A stretch of 64,000 nt of DNA from Xenophilus arseniciresistens. GTDB taxonomy: Bacteria; Pseudomonadota; Gammaproteobacteria; Burkholderiales; Burkholderiaceae_C. Positions 23,389-32,053 of the stretch are shown here, one piece after another (the first letter of the stretch is position 1; each line of letters begins with the position of its first letter). The notes beneath the pieces are model-generated. The model made no database searches. It saw only the letters and a program-made list of their open reading frames with translations, and had not been told where the DNA came from. Where the stretch lies: positions 310,001 through 374,000 of the forward strand of contig NZ_JAQIPB010000003.1 in NCBI RefSeq assembly GCF_028023875.1, given 5' to 3'. A program made the translations under genes and the position numbers.

Positions 23389-24303
23389 ATGACAGCCCTC
23401 GCGCGGCCAGCAGGCCTCGACTTACGCACTGCCCTCCTGCTCACCGTCCCGCCTGCGCTGTGGGCCGGCAATGCGGTGGTGGGGCGCCTGCTGCGCGAGA
23501 TGGCTTCGCCGATGACGCTGAACTTCGTGCGCTGGCTGCTGGCGCTGCTGCTGCTGGCGCCGCTGGCCCTGGCGGTGCTGCGCAGAGGCAGCCCGCTTTG
23601 GCCGCACTGGCGCCGCTATGCCTGGCTGGGCCTGCTGGGCATCGGCTGCTACAACGCGCTGCAGTACCTGGCGCTGCAGACCTCCACACCCATGAACGTG
23701 ACGCTGGTGGGCGCCAGCATGCCGCTGTGGATGATGGGCACCGGCGCGCTGTTCTTCGGCCAGCGCATCACACGGCAGGCGCTGGCGGGCGCCCTGCTGT
23801 CGATGGCAGGCGTGGCCGTGGTGCTGAGCCGCGGCCAGTGGCAGGTGCTGGCCGATCTGCACCTGCTGCCCGGCGATCTCTACATGATGCTGGCCACCAT
23901 CGCCTGGGCCTTCTACAGCTGGCTGCTCACGCGCACGCACGAGCCCGCTTCGGTGCGCCGCGACTGGGCCGCCTTCCTGATGGCGCAACTGGTGTTCGGC
24001 ACGGCCTGGTCGGCCCTGTTCTCGGCCGGCGAATGGCTGCTGACGCCCGCGCGCTTCGTCTGGAGCTGGCCGCTCGCTGCGGCGCTGGCCTTCATCGTGC
24101 TCGGCCCGGCGCTGCTGGCCTTTCGCTGCTGGGGCGAAGGCGTGCAGCGCGCAGGGCCGAACAACGCCGCCTTCTTCCTCAACCTCACGCCGCTGTTCGC
24201 GGCGCTGCTCTCAGCCCTGTTCCTGGGAGAAGCGCCGCAGCCCTATCACGCGCTGGCCTTTGCGCTGATCGTGGGCGGCATCGTGGTGTCGTCGCGGCGC
24301 TGA
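23389..24303 (+). CDS. EamA/DMT-family exporter
   Basis: A 304-residue inner-membrane protein with about ten predicted transmembrane segments in two EamA repeats (first ending around residue 145, second from about 160 to the C-terminus, which ends in FALIVGGIVVSSRR). Such proteins typically export amino acids or other small metabolites. The substrate cannot be read from sequence. It starts at the ATG after GTGCCGGCC; no strong ribosome-binding site is visible. It is transcribed alone, and the SDR gene converges on it. Confidence 0.85.
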   Translation: MTALARPAGLDLRTALLLTVPPALWAGNAVVGRLLREMASPMTLNFVRWLLALLLLAPLALAVLRRGSPLWPHWRRYAWLGLLGIGCYNALQYLALQTSTPMNVTLVGASMPLWMMGTGALFFGQRITRQALAGALLSMAGVAVVLSRGQWQVLADLHLLPGDLYMMLATIAWAFYSWLLTRTHEPASVRRDWAAFLMAQLVFGTAWSALFSAGEWLLTPARFVWSWPLAAALAFIVLGPALLAFRCWGEGVQRAGPNNAAFFLNLTPLFAALLSALFLGEAPQPYHALAFALIVGGIVVSSRR

Positions 24304-24334
24304 GCGCGTCCGCCCCGCCGCGGCGCAGCGGCGC

Positions 24335-25123
24335 TCAATAGGTGCCCGGATAGGCCCCGCCGTCGGCCAGCACGTTCTGCCCCGTCATGTAGCCGGCATG
24401 CACGCTGCACAGGAAGGCGCAGATCGCGCCGAACTCCTCGGCCGTGCCGAAGCGGCGCGCGGGGATGGTCTTTCTGCGCGCATCCTGGATGGCGTCCACG
24501 CTCTGGCCGGTCTTCTTGGACGCGCCCACCGCGGTGTTGCGCAGCCGGTCGGTGTCGAAAGCGCCGGGCAGCAGGTTGTTGAGCGTGACGCCCTGTGCCG
24601 CCAGGCCGCTGCGGGCCAGGCCGGCCACGAAGCCGGTCAGGCCGCTGCGCGCGCCGTTGGACAGGCCCAGGATGTCGATGGGCGCCTTCACCGCGCTGCT
24701 GGTGATGTTGACGATGCGGCCGAAGCCGCGCGCCGCCATGCCGTCCACCGTGGCCTTGATCAGTTCGATGGGCGTGAGCATGTTGGCGTCCACGGCCTTG
24801 ATCCAGGCTTCGCGGTCCCACTCGCGGAAGTCGCCGGGCGGCGGGCCGCCCGCGTTGGTGACCACGATGTCGTAGTCCTTGTGAACGGCGAAGACGGCCG
24901 CGCGGCCTTCCTCGGTGGTGATGTCGGCGGCCACGGCCTTCACGAAGGCCTCGCCGCTGCGGGCGGCCTCCAGCTTCGCGGCCGCGTCCTGCAGCGCTTC
25001 GGCGCCGCGCGCGACGATGACCACGTTCACGCCTTCCTTGACCAGCGCCAACGCGCTGCCGTAGCCCAGCCCCTTGCTGGCGCCGCACACCAGTGCGGTC
25101 CTGCCTGCGATACCCAGATCCAT
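24335..25123 (-). CDS. SDR-family oxidoreductase
   Basis: A short-chain dehydrogenase/reductase, 262 residues. The NAD(P) motif is CGASKGLGYGSALAL (variant of TGxxxGxG), followed by NAGGPPPG. The catalytic Ser is in VNITSSAVKAPI, but the position of the usual YxxxK is occupied by a Leu-Ser-Asn-Gly segment (DILGLSNGARSGLTGF), so the canonical Tyr and Lys are not obvious. That is a feature of a divergent SDR subgroup and makes activity uncertain. The start at MDLGIAGRTALV fits the fold; an upstream ATG at 25192 would overlap the neighbouring gene. It is probably the last gene of the minus-strand set starting at the Bug protein. Confidence 0.85.
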   Translation of the reverse strand: MDLGIAGRTALVCGASKGLGYGSALALVKEGVNVVIVARGAEALQDAAAKLEAARSGEAFVKAVAADITTEEGRAAVFAVHKDYDIVVTNAGGPPPGDFREWDREAWIKAVDANMLTPIELIKATVDGMAARGFGRIVNITSSAVKAPIDILGLSNGARSGLTGFVAGLARSGLAAQGVTLNNLLPGAFDTDRLRNTAVGASKKTGQSVDAIQDARRKTIPARRFGTAEEFGAICAFLCSVHAGYMTGQNVLADGGAYPGTY

Positions 25124-25163
25124 CGATTTGCTCCTGTATGGGAAAGTGAAAAGAACGCGCGGC

Positions 25164-26102
25164 TCAGCCTGCGCCGCGGCGTGTGAAGACATAGATGCCG
25201 GCCAGCACCAGCGCCGTGCCGGCCGCCGTCCAGAGTGTGAAGGGCTCGCCCAGCAGCACCACGCCCATGAGGATGGTGGACAGCGGGCCGATCATGCCGG
25301 TCTGGGCCGTGGCCGCGGCGCCGATGCGCTCGACGGCCATCATCACAAGCAGCACCGGCACGGCCGTGCACAGCGTGGCGTTGAGCACCGACAGCCAGAT
25401 CACCTCGGGCGCGAGGGCAAAGGCCGCGTCCAGCGGGTTGAGCAGCAGGAACTGCGCGATGCACAGCACGCAGGCCACGCTGGTGGCCAGGCCCACCAGC
25501 CGCAGCGAACCCAGGCGGCGCACGAATTCGCCGCTCCACACCAGGTAGATGGCGTAGCTCACCGCGCTCAGGAAGACCAGCAGCGCGCCCCAGGCCGTGG
25601 CGCCGGCCGTGCCCACCTGCACCTCGTGGCCGAAGACCAGCAGCACCCCCGCATAGCTGATGGCCATGCCGGCCATCTGCCGCAGCGTGATGCGCTGGCG
25701 CCAGGCCAGCCAGCCGAAGAGCATCACCAGCGTGGGGTTGAGATAGAGGATCAGCCGCTCCAGGCTGGCCGTGATGTAGGCCAGCCCGGCGAAGTCCAGG
25801 AAGCTGGCGAGGTAGTAGCCCGAAAAGCCCAAACCCAGCACGCCCAGCCAGTCCCTGCGCGTGAGCGCCGGCTTGCCGCGCCCGGACCACCAGGCCATGG
25901 CCAGGAACAGCGGCAGCGCAAAGAGCATGCGCAGCATGATCAGCGTCACCGCATCGACCTGGTGGCGATAGGCCAGCTTGATGATGATGGCCTTGCCGCT
26001 GAAGGCAATGGCGCCGATGAAGGCGAAGGCCAGGCCGACGGCCGCGGATCGCGGCGGGCCGGACGAAGGGAAGCTGCCGGGGGTCTCGGCCGTCTGGGTC
26101 AT
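25164..26102 (-). CDS. EamA/DMT-family exporter
   Basis: A 312-residue inner-membrane protein with about ten hydrophobic segments and two EamA repeats. The second repeat ends in GEPFTLWTAAGTALVLAGIYVFTRR, a typical DMT C-terminus. It is distinct from the EamA gene at 23.4 kb. It lies between the gamma-glutamyltransferase gene (22-base gap) and the SDR gene (40-base gap) on the minus strand, so co-transcription is likely. Export of an amino acid released by the neighbouring transferase is possible but unproven. Confidence 0.85.
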   Translation of the reverse strand: MTQTAETPGSFPSSGPPRSAAVGLAFAFIGAIAFSGKAIIIKLAYRHQVDAVTLIMLRMLFALPLFLAMAWWSGRGKPALTRRDWLGVLGLGFSGYYLASFLDFAGLAYITASLERLILYLNPTLVMLFGWLAWRQRITLRQMAGMAISYAGVLLVFGHEVQVGTAGATAWGALLVFLSAVSYAIYLVWSGEFVRRLGSLRLVGLATSVACVLCIAQFLLLNPLDAAFALAPEVIWLSVLNATLCTAVPVLLVMMAVERIGAAATAQTGMIGPLSTILMGVVLLGEPFTLWTAAGTALVLAGIYVFTRRGAG

Positions 26103-26123
26103 CCCCCGATCATCGCGTGATCT

Positions 26124-27746
26124 TCAATACCCTGCTGCCAGGCCGTCACGGCGCGGGTCGCTGGCAGCCAGATAGCCCTCGACCGACGGCTCGCCCATGC
26201 GCCAGATGAACTGGCCGGCGCCGAAGTCCTGGTAGGAATCGTTGATCACCTCGAGCTTGTGGCCGCGCTCGCGCAGGCCCTGCACCGTGGCGGGGTCCAT
26301 CGTGGCCTCGACGTTGAGCTCCAGGCCCGCATTGAAGCGCCAGCGCGGCGCGTCGCAGGCGGCCTGCGGGTTGTGGCCGTGGTCGAGCATGCGCACCAGG
26401 GTCTGCATGTGGCCCTGCGGCTGCATGTTGCCGCCCATCACGCCGAAGCTCATCACCGGTTGGCCGTCCTTCGTCAGGAAGGCCGGGATGATGGTGTGGA
26501 AGGGGCGCTTACCCGGCGCCACGATGTTGGGGCTGCCGGCCTTCAGGCTGAAGCCGTGGCCGCGGTTCTGCAGGCTGATGCCGAAGGAAGGCTCCACGCA
26601 GCCCGAGCCGAAGCCCATGTAGTTGCTCTGGATGAAGCTCACCATCATGCCGCTCTCGTCGGCCGCGGTGAGGTAGATGGTGCCGCCCTTGACGGGGTTG
26701 CCGGCCTGGAAGTCTTGTGCCCTGTTGCGCTCGATCAGGCGCGCGCGCGAGGCCAGGTAGGCGTCGTCCAGCATCTGCTCGGTCGTCACTTCCATCGTGC
26801 CGCGCTCCGACACATGGCGGTAGACGTCGGCGAAGGCCAGCTTCATGGCCTCGATCTGCAGGTGCTGCGATTCGGCCGAATCGGCCGGCAGCGCGGCGAT
26901 GTCGAACTTCTCGAGGATGCCCAGCGCGATCAGCGCGGCGATGCCCTGGCCGTTGGGCGGGATCTCGTGCAGCGTGTGGCCGCGGTAGTCGCGCGAGATG
27001 GGCGTGACCCACTCGGGCTGGTAGGCGGCCATGTCGGCCACGGTGAGCGCGCCGCCGTGTTCCTTCGAGAAGCTGGCGATGGCCTGCGCGATCTCGCCCG
27101 TGTAGTAGGCCTCGCCCCTGGTGCGGGCGATGGCCTTGAGCGCGCGCGCGGCGGCAGCGAAGCGGAACAGCTCGCCCACCGCGGGTGCGCGGCCCCAGGG
27201 CAGGAAGACCTCGGCAAAGCCGGGCTGCGACTGCAGCAGCGGCGTGGCCGCAAGCCACTTGCCCTGCACCACCGGCGGCACCAGGTAGCCGCGTTCGGCG
27301 ATGTCAATGGCCGGCGCCATCAGGTCGGCGAAGGGCAGCTTGCCGAAGCGATCGCTGAGCGCGACCCAGCCGCGCACCGCGCCGGGCACGGTGACCGAGT
27401 CGATGCCGCGCATCGGCGGGGCCACGGCATCGGGGCCGTACTTGGCGCGGAAATACTCGGGCGTCCAGGCCCGGGGCGCGGGGCCCGAGGCATTGAGGCC
27501 GTGCAGCTGCTGGCCGTCCCACAGGATGCAGAAGGCATCGCTGCCCAGACCGTTGCTCACGGGTTCGACCAGCGTCATCACGGCGGCGGTGGCCACCGCG
27601 GCGTCGACCGCGTTGCCCCCCTGCTGCAGGATGCGCAGGCCGGCCTGCGCGGCCAGCGGGTGCGAGGTCGACACCACGTTGCGCGCGAAGACCGGGATGC
27701 GGGTGGAAGGATAGGGATTGCTGAAATCGAAGTTCATGGCGGTCAT
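26124..27746 (-). CDS. ggt: Gamma-glutamyltransferase family protein
   Basis: An N-terminal nucleophile hydrolase that cleaves gamma-glutamyl bonds (glutathione or related amides). The 540-residue precursor has the N-terminal segment VVSTSHPLAAQAGLRILQQG-GNAVDAAVA, typical of the family, and the autoprocessing region GGTIYLTAADESGMMVSFIQ, where a Thr near residue 355 should become the nucleophile. No clear signal peptide is seen (MTAMNFDFSNPYPSTRIP), so it is probably cytoplasmic, unlike periplasmic E. coli Ggt. A second ATG nine bases later is an equally good start. It lies 37 bases after the Bug gene. Confidence 0.88.
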   Translation of the reverse strand: MTAMNFDFSNPYPSTRIPVFARNVVSTSHPLAAQAGLRILQQGGNAVDAAVATAAVMTLVEPVSNGLGSDAFCILWDGQQLHGLNASGPAPRAWTPEYFRAKYGPDAVAPPMRGIDSVTVPGAVRGWVALSDRFGKLPFADLMAPAIDIAERGYLVPPVVQGKWLAATPLLQSQPGFAEVFLPWGRAPAVGELFRFAAAARALKAIARTRGEAYYTGEIAQAIASFSKEHGGALTVADMAAYQPEWVTPISRDYRGHTLHEIPPNGQGIAALIALGILEKFDIAALPADSAESQHLQIEAMKLAFADVYRHVSERGTMEVTTEQMLDDAYLASRARLIERNRAQDFQAGNPVKGGTIYLTAADESGMMVSFIQSNYMGFGSGCVEPSFGISLQNRGHGFSLKAGSPNIVAPGKRPFHTIIPAFLTKDGQPVMSFGVMGGNMQPQGHMQTLVRMLDHGHNPQAACDAPRWRFNAGLELNVEATMDPATVQGLRERGHKLEVINDSYQDFGAGQFIWRMGEPSVEGYLAASDPRRDGLAAGY

Positions 27747-27783
27747 GGCGTGGAGGGTGGGAAGGACGCGGAGCCGGCCTCGT

Positions 27784-28767
27784 TCATTCGTTGGCGATCT
27801 TGCGCTCGACCACGATCTTCTTCCATTTGGCAGCGTCGGCCGCCACCATCTTCGCGAACTGCTCGGGCGTGCCTGCCGCAGCCGGGGCGATGCCCAGCCG
27901 TGCCAGCTTGTCCTTGAGCTCGGGGTCGGCCAGCGCTTCGTTGGCAGCCTTGTTCACGCGCGCCACCAGCTCGGCCGGCAGGCCCTTCGGCCCGTAGAAG
28001 CCGAACCAGGTGTTGGACTCGTAGCCCGGCAGCGTGTCGGCGATGGGCGGCAGCTCGGGCGCCAGCGGGCTGCGCGTGAGGCTGGTCACGCCCAGGGCGC
28101 GCAGCCGGCCCTCGCGCACATGCGGCATGCCGGTGGGCAGCGAGTCGAACAGCACGTCCACCTTGCCGGTGATCAGGTCCGGAACGGCGAGCGCCGTGCC
28201 CTTGTACGGAATGTGCGTGACGAACAGGCCCGCCTGCGCCTTGAACAGCTCGGCCGTGAGCTGCACGATGGTGCCGTTGCCGCTGGAGGCGTAGTTCAGC
28301 CTGCCGGGGTTCTTCTTCGCATGCTCGATCCATTCACGCACCGTCTTCGCGGGCGAATCGACCGGCACCAGCATGATGCTGGGCGCATCGCCCACGTGGG
28401 CGATGGGCGTGAAGTCGCGCACCGTGTCGTAGGGCAGCCGGGGCGTGATGGCCGGGCCGATCGAATGGGTGCTGGTGGTGGCCAGCAGCAGCGTGTAGCC
28501 GTCGGGTGCGGCCTTGGCCGCGATGTCGGAACCGATGGCGCCGCCGGCGCCGGGCTTGTTGTCGATCACCAGCGTGGTACCCAGCCGCTCGCCCATCTTC
28601 TGGCCCAGGGTGCGCGCGAACAGGTCGGTGGCGCCAGCCGCCGGGAAAGGCACGACCAGCCGGATCGGCTTGGCCGGGTAGCCCTGTGCGAGGGCGGCGC
28701 CCGGCGCCGTCAGGCACAGGGCGATGGACATGGCCGCGAGGCCCTGGAGGAACAGGTGGCGTTGCAT
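27784..28767 (-). CDS. Bug-type tripartite tricarboxylate transporter substrate-binding protein
   Basis: Periplasmic solute-binding protein of 327 residues with a signal peptide ending ALCLTAPGAALAQ. The mature part begins YPAKPIRLVVPFPAAGATDLFAR and contains GERLGTTLVIDNKPGAGG and the PDGYTLLLATTSTHSI segment, signatures of the Bug family that is greatly expanded in Burkholderiales. The membrane partners (TctA/TctB) are not in the window, as is common for orphan Bug proteins. It is divergent from a LysR gene, with a 97-base intergenic region, and heads a minus-strand gene set. The ligand is unknown. Confidence 0.93.
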   Translation of the reverse strand: MQRHLFLQGLAAMSIALCLTAPGAALAQGYPAKPIRLVVPFPAAGATDLFARTLGQKMGERLGTTLVIDNKPGAGGAIGSDIAAKAAPDGYTLLLATTSTHSIGPAITPRLPYDTVRDFTPIAHVGDAPSIMLVPVDSPAKTVREWIEHAKKNPGRLNYASSGNGTIVQLTAELFKAQAGLFVTHIPYKGTALAVPDLITGKVDVLFDSLPTGMPHVREGRLRALGVTSLTRSPLAPELPPIADTLPGYESNTWFGFYGPKGLPAELVARVNKAANEALADPELKDKLARLGIAPAAAGTPEQFAKMVAADAAKWKKIVVERKIANE

Positions 28768-28831
28768 GGTGCGGATTCCCTGGCGCGGATGGCAGGCACC
28801 GATGCTACGCACCGCAGCCGCATCAAACCAG

Positions 28832-28845
28832 ATAATCCCGCTTAT
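28832..28845. promoter_or_regulatory. Dyad in the Bug-LysR divergent promoter region
   Basis: ATAA-N6-TTAT (28832-28845) lies between the divergent Bug and LysR starts, 20 bases before the LysR ATG. AT-rich dyads in such positions are typical sites for LysR-type regulators, but the spacing does not fit the T-N11-A rule exactly. Confidence 0.3.
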
Positions 28846-28864
28846 TCAACTATGACGTGAATTC

Positions 28865-29788
28865 ATGGCACGCCTTGCCACCGAAACCCTGTCGCTGCAG
28901 CAGTTGCGAGCCCTTGCCGCGGTGGCAGGCACCGGCAGCTTCACGCTGGCGGCCGAGAGCCTGCAGCTGACCCAGCCAGCCATCAGCCACCTCATCAAGC
29001 GCATGGAGGAGGACCTGGGCCAGCCCCTGGTGGTGCGCGGGCGCCGCATCCGCATGACCGACGCGGGGCAGATGATGGTCGACACCGCGGTGCGCGCGCT
29101 GCGGCTGATCGATGAATCGGTGAACGCCTGCCGCTCGCAGGCGCAGCTTCGCGAGGGCCGGGTGGTGCTGGCCGTGGGGCACCTGACGGCGGGCGCGCTG
29201 ATGCCGCCCCTGCTGGGCCGCTTCGCGCGCCAGTACCCGCGGCTGGCCACCACGCTGCTCGACAGCACGGCCGAGCAGATGATCTCGCGCATCCTCTCGC
29301 AGGAGGCCGATCTGGGCTTCGGCTCCGACATCGGCCAGACCCATTCGGAGCTGGCGACCGAGCCCCTGTTCACCGAGCGCATGGCACTGTTCGTGCGCGC
29401 CGACCACCCGCTGGCCACACGCAGCAGCATCGAGGCGCGGCTGCTGGAAGGCCTGCCCTTCATCCACGTGAACCCCGACGCCAACGTCTGGCGCGCGGTG
29501 AGCCGCCAGCTCTCGAGCGTGGCCAACGTGTACCCGCAGGTGGCGCACCACGTGTCGATGCTCTCCACCGCCTTCGGCCTGATCCAGGCCGGCGCCGGCG
29601 TGGCGCTGCTGCCGCGCTATGTGGAAGTGCTGATGCCGCCGGACCTGCGCGCGCTGGCCGTGACGCGGCCGGTGCTCGAATACCCCGTGATGGCCGTGCG
29701 CCTGGCCAAGCATCCGCTGAGCCCGGCCGCCATGGCCTTCCTGGCGCTCGCGCGCCAGCAGCTGAAGCCGCGCCCGGCCTTGCGCTGA
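28865..29788 (+). CDS. LysR-family transcriptional regulator
   Basis: A 307-residue regulator with an N-terminal winged helix-turn-helix (LRALAAVAGTGSFTLAAESL, continuing QLTQPAISHLIKRMEEDL, about residues 13-50) and a LysR substrate-binding domain from about residue 95. It is divergent from the Bug-ggt-EamA-SDR gene set and probably controls it, as LysR regulators usually act on the divergent neighbour. The ligand is not known. It converges on xylB with 12 bases between stops. Confidence 0.92.
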   Translation: MARLATETLSLQQLRALAAVAGTGSFTLAAESLQLTQPAISHLIKRMEEDLGQPLVVRGRRIRMTDAGQMMVDTAVRALRLIDESVNACRSQAQLREGRVVLAVGHLTAGALMPPLLGRFARQYPRLATTLLDSTAEQMISRILSQEADLGFGSDIGQTHSELATEPLFTERMALFVRADHPLATRSSIEARLLEGLPFIHVNPDANVWRAVSRQLSSVANVYPQVAHHVSMLSTAFGLIQAGAGVALLPRYVEVLMPPDLRALAVTRPVLEYPVMAVRLAKHPLSPAAMAFLALARQQLKPRPALR

Positions 29789-29800
29789 AGCGCCCGGCCT

Positions 29801-31270
29801 TCAGCCCGCGAACTGGCTGCGCAGTGCGCCGTACAGCGCCTGGAAGCGCGCATGCCTTGCGCGATGCAGGCCTGCCCGGGTGTCTCGGGCCTCGAAGCGC
29901 TGGCGCACGCGCGGCGGCGCGCAGACCGCGGCCTCGTCGCCGCCATCGGCCAGCCAGGCCAGGCGCGCGGCGCCCAGCGCACCGCCGGCCTCGCCGCCCT
30001 CGGCCAGGGTCAGCGGCACTTCGAGGATGTCGGCCAGCAGTTGCGCCCACCAGGCGCTGCGCGCGCCGCCGCCCACCAGGGCCAGCGCGTCGGCGGGCCG
30101 CGCCAGCGTGTCCAGCCCGTCGCGCAGCCCCAGGCTCACGCCTTCGACCACCGCATAGGCGATGTGCGCTGCGCCATGCGCCTGCGTGAGGCCGAAGAGC
30201 ACGCCCTGCGCCTGCGGGTCGTTGTGCGGCGAGCGCTCGCCCGACAGGTAGGGCAGGAACAGCGGTGCCCGCTCCCGCTGGGCAGCGTCCAGCGTGGCGG
30301 CCTGGCCCAGCAGCGCGGCCTCGTCGCCAAAGCCCAGGGTCTGCGCGGCCCAGCGCACGGCGCTGGCGGCAGAGAGCATCACCGACATCTGGTGCCAGCG
30401 CCCCGGCAGCGCGTGGCAGAAGGCATGCACGGCCTGCTGCGGCCGGGGCTCGAAGCGCGCGCCGGCAATGAAGATCACGCCCGAAGTGCCCAGCGACACG
30501 AAGCCCTGGCCCGGCTGCACCACACCCATGCCCACGGCGCTGGCTGCGTTGTCGCCGCCACCACCGGCGATGGCCACGGGCCGGCCATGCGCCGTGCCCA
30601 CGCCCCATCGCTGCGCCAGCGCGGGCCTGAGCCAGGCCGACACGGCGCTGCCTTCCACCAGCCGCGGCATGTGCGCGCGCGTGAGGCCGGTGGCAGCCAG
30701 CATCGCGTCCGACCAGTCGCGGCGCGCCACGTCCAGCCAAAGCGTGCCGGCCGCGTCGGACATCTCGCTGACGGCCTCGCCGCTCAGCAGCAGGCGCAGC
30801 CAGTCCTTGGGCAGCAGCACGCGCGCCGTGCGTGCGAAGAGCGCAGGCTCGTGCGCCTTGACCCACAGCAGCTTGGGCGCCGTGAAGCCGGGCATGGCCA
30901 GGTTGCCGGTGATCTGCGCCAGCGACGGCATCGCCTGCGTGAGCTGCGCGCATTGCGCCGCGCTGCGGCCGTCGTTCCAGAGGATGGCCGGGCGCAGGAC
31001 TTCGTCGGCCGCGTCGAGCAGCACCGCGCCGTGCATCTGGCCCGACAGGCCCAGGGCGCGCACCTGCGCCAGCGCCAGGGCGTGCTGCGCGCGCATCTGC
31101 GCCATCACCGCCTCGAGCGCCTGGGCCCATTGCGCGGGTGCCTGCTCGGCCCACAGCGGCTGCGGCCGGCTCAGCGTCAGGCGGGCACCGGCGGTGCCGA
31201 CGATGCGGTGGTCATCGGCCAGCAGCAGCGCCTTCAGCTCGGAGGTGCCAAGGTCCAGTCCCAGGTACAT
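29801..31270 (-). CDS. xylB: Xylulokinase
   Basis: FGGY-family carbohydrate kinase of 489 residues that phosphorylates xylulose to xylulose 5-phosphate, feeding the pentose phosphate pathway. It starts MYLGLDLGTSELKALLL, with the Asp-Leu-Gly-Thr phosphate loop; SGQMHGAVLLDAADEVLRPA-ILWND is the XylB substrate segment, and LVGGGARSAWWAQLLADI lies near the C-terminus. No xylose isomerase or xylose transporter is adjacent, so another pentulose or pentitol-derived substrate is possible. pgi, tal and zwf lie 1-6 kb away on both strands. Confidence 0.9.
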   Translation of the reverse strand: MYLGLDLGTSELKALLLADDHRIVGTAGARLTLSRPQPLWAEQAPAQWAQALEAVMAQMRAQHALALAQVRALGLSGQMHGAVLLDAADEVLRPAILWNDGRSAAQCAQLTQAMPSLAQITGNLAMPGFTAPKLLWVKAHEPALFARTARVLLPKDWLRLLLSGEAVSEMSDAAGTLWLDVARRDWSDAMLAATGLTRAHMPRLVEGSAVSAWLRPALAQRWGVGTAHGRPVAIAGGGGDNAASAVGMGVVQPGQGFVSLGTSGVIFIAGARFEPRPQQAVHAFCHALPGRWHQMSVMLSAASAVRWAAQTLGFGDEAALLGQAATLDAAQRERAPLFLPYLSGERSPHNDPQAQGVLFGLTQAHGAAHIAYAVVEGVSLGLRDGLDTLARPADALALVGGGARSAWWAQLLADILEVPLTLAEGGEAGGALGAARLAWLADGGDEAAVCAPPRVRQRFEARDTRAGLHRARHARFQALYGALRSQFAG

Positions 31271-31410
31271 GTGGCGGCGTCCTGTGTGCCAGCGGTTTCA
31301 GCCAGGACGGCGGTTGCGCTGGGCCTCGTTGTCGGAAAGCGCAATGTAGCGGCCCGGGCGGCGCCAGTGCAGACCTTCAGGTGCGTGCCGCGCAGGCTCC
31401 TCGCTGCACC

Positions 31411-31575
31411 ATGAAAAATTGCCCCCACGCTCCCCCGCTGCGCGAGGTCCGCTGCCCCCCGAGGGGGCTTTTTCATCTTGGGGCGGCCCGGCGATGAAAA
31501 ATTGCCCCCACGCTCCCCGCTTCGCGAGGTCCGCTGCCCCCCGAGGGGGCGTTTTCATCTTGGGGCGGCCCGGCG
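31411..31575. repeat. Tandem direct repeat, 83 and 82 bp, each an imperfect palindrome
   Basis: Two consecutive near-identical units, 31411-31493 and 31494-31575. They differ at a few positions: one C deleted, G to T in the GCTGCG/GCTTCG region, and CTTTTT versus CGTTTT. Each starts ATGAAAAATTGCCCCC and has the inverse GGGGGC(T)TTTTCAT about 45 bases later, so each can fold into a long hairpin; a 6-bp GCCCCC-CGA-GGGGGC hairpin followed by T runs lies within. A linker ending GGGGCGGCCCGGCG completes the unit. It lies in the 356-base gap between xylB and DUF805, which otherwise shows only the DUF805 terminator. It looks like a family-specific interspersed palindromic element (REP/MITE-like). 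Confidence 0.9.
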
Positions 31576-31584
31576 ATGAACCAG

Positions 31585-31608
31585 AAAAAAGGCCGCCCGT
31601 GGGCGGCC
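31585..31608 (-). terminator. Intrinsic terminator after the DUF805 gene
   Basis: On the minus strand GGCCGCCC, a 2-base loop and GGGCGGCC form an 8-bp GC-only stem followed directly by six T. It starts 19 bases after the DUF805 stop. Confidence 0.85.
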
Positions 31609-31626
31609 TGCGAACCGGGCGTGGCT

Positions 31627-31959
31627 TCAGGCCACGGGCGGCGCACCGTACTGGTTGGCCTCGGCCTGGCTGGGCTGCACCATGAAGTAGATCAGCACCA
31701 GGCCCACCAGCGGAATGATGCCGATGAGCAGCAGCCAGCCGGTCTTGCCGATGTCATGCAGGCGGCGCACGCCGGCAGAGATCATGGGCACCAGGAACAC
31801 CAGCACCACCAGGAAGTACACGTACTGGTGGATGAAGCTGCCCACCAGGGCCAGGACGAAGTAGGCCAGCACGAACCACCAGTATTCGGAGCGCGTGGCG
31901 CGACCCGAGAAATCGGCGAACTTGGCGAAGCAGGTTTTGACGGCCGTCATGAAATCCAT
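31627..31959 (-). CDS. DUF805 small membrane protein
   Basis: A 110-residue protein with three to four transmembrane segments (about residues 24-42, 44-60 and 78-98). It has the DUF805 pattern: an N-terminal FADFSGRATRSEYWWFVLAY and a central RRLHDIGKTGWLLLIGIIPL. The function of the family is unknown. The ATG has a good Shine-Dalgarno sequence (GAGAGGAG). It is a separate unit with its own terminator and probably its own promoter; an inverted repeat overlaps the candidate promoter upstream. Confidence 0.85.
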   Translation of the reverse strand: MDFMTAVKTCFAKFADFSGRATRSEYWWFVLAYFVLALVGSFIHQYVYFLVVLVFLVPMISAGVRRLHDIGKTGWLLLIGIIPLVGLVLIYFMVQPSQAEANQYGAPPVA

Positions 31960-32001
31960 GTGAACAACTCCTCTCTTGTGGATGTATGCCCTCGGGGAAA
32001 T

Positions 32002-32035
32002 CCCGCACCGCATCATATCGACGAGGCGGTGCGGG
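32002..32035. promoter_or_regulatory. Inverted repeat around a candidate -10 element upstream of DUF805
   Basis: CCCGCACCGC (32002-32011) and GCGGTGCGGG (32026-32035) form perfect 10-bp arms around a 14-base loop. On the minus strand the loop contains TATGAT (32018-32013), a plausible -10 element for the DUF805 gene. No clear -35 is seen. The structure lies between the pgi stop and the DUF805 start and could also slow transcription leaving pgi, though no uridine run follows. Confidence 0.4.
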
Positions 32036-32053
32036 CGTATGACGGCGAAGGCC

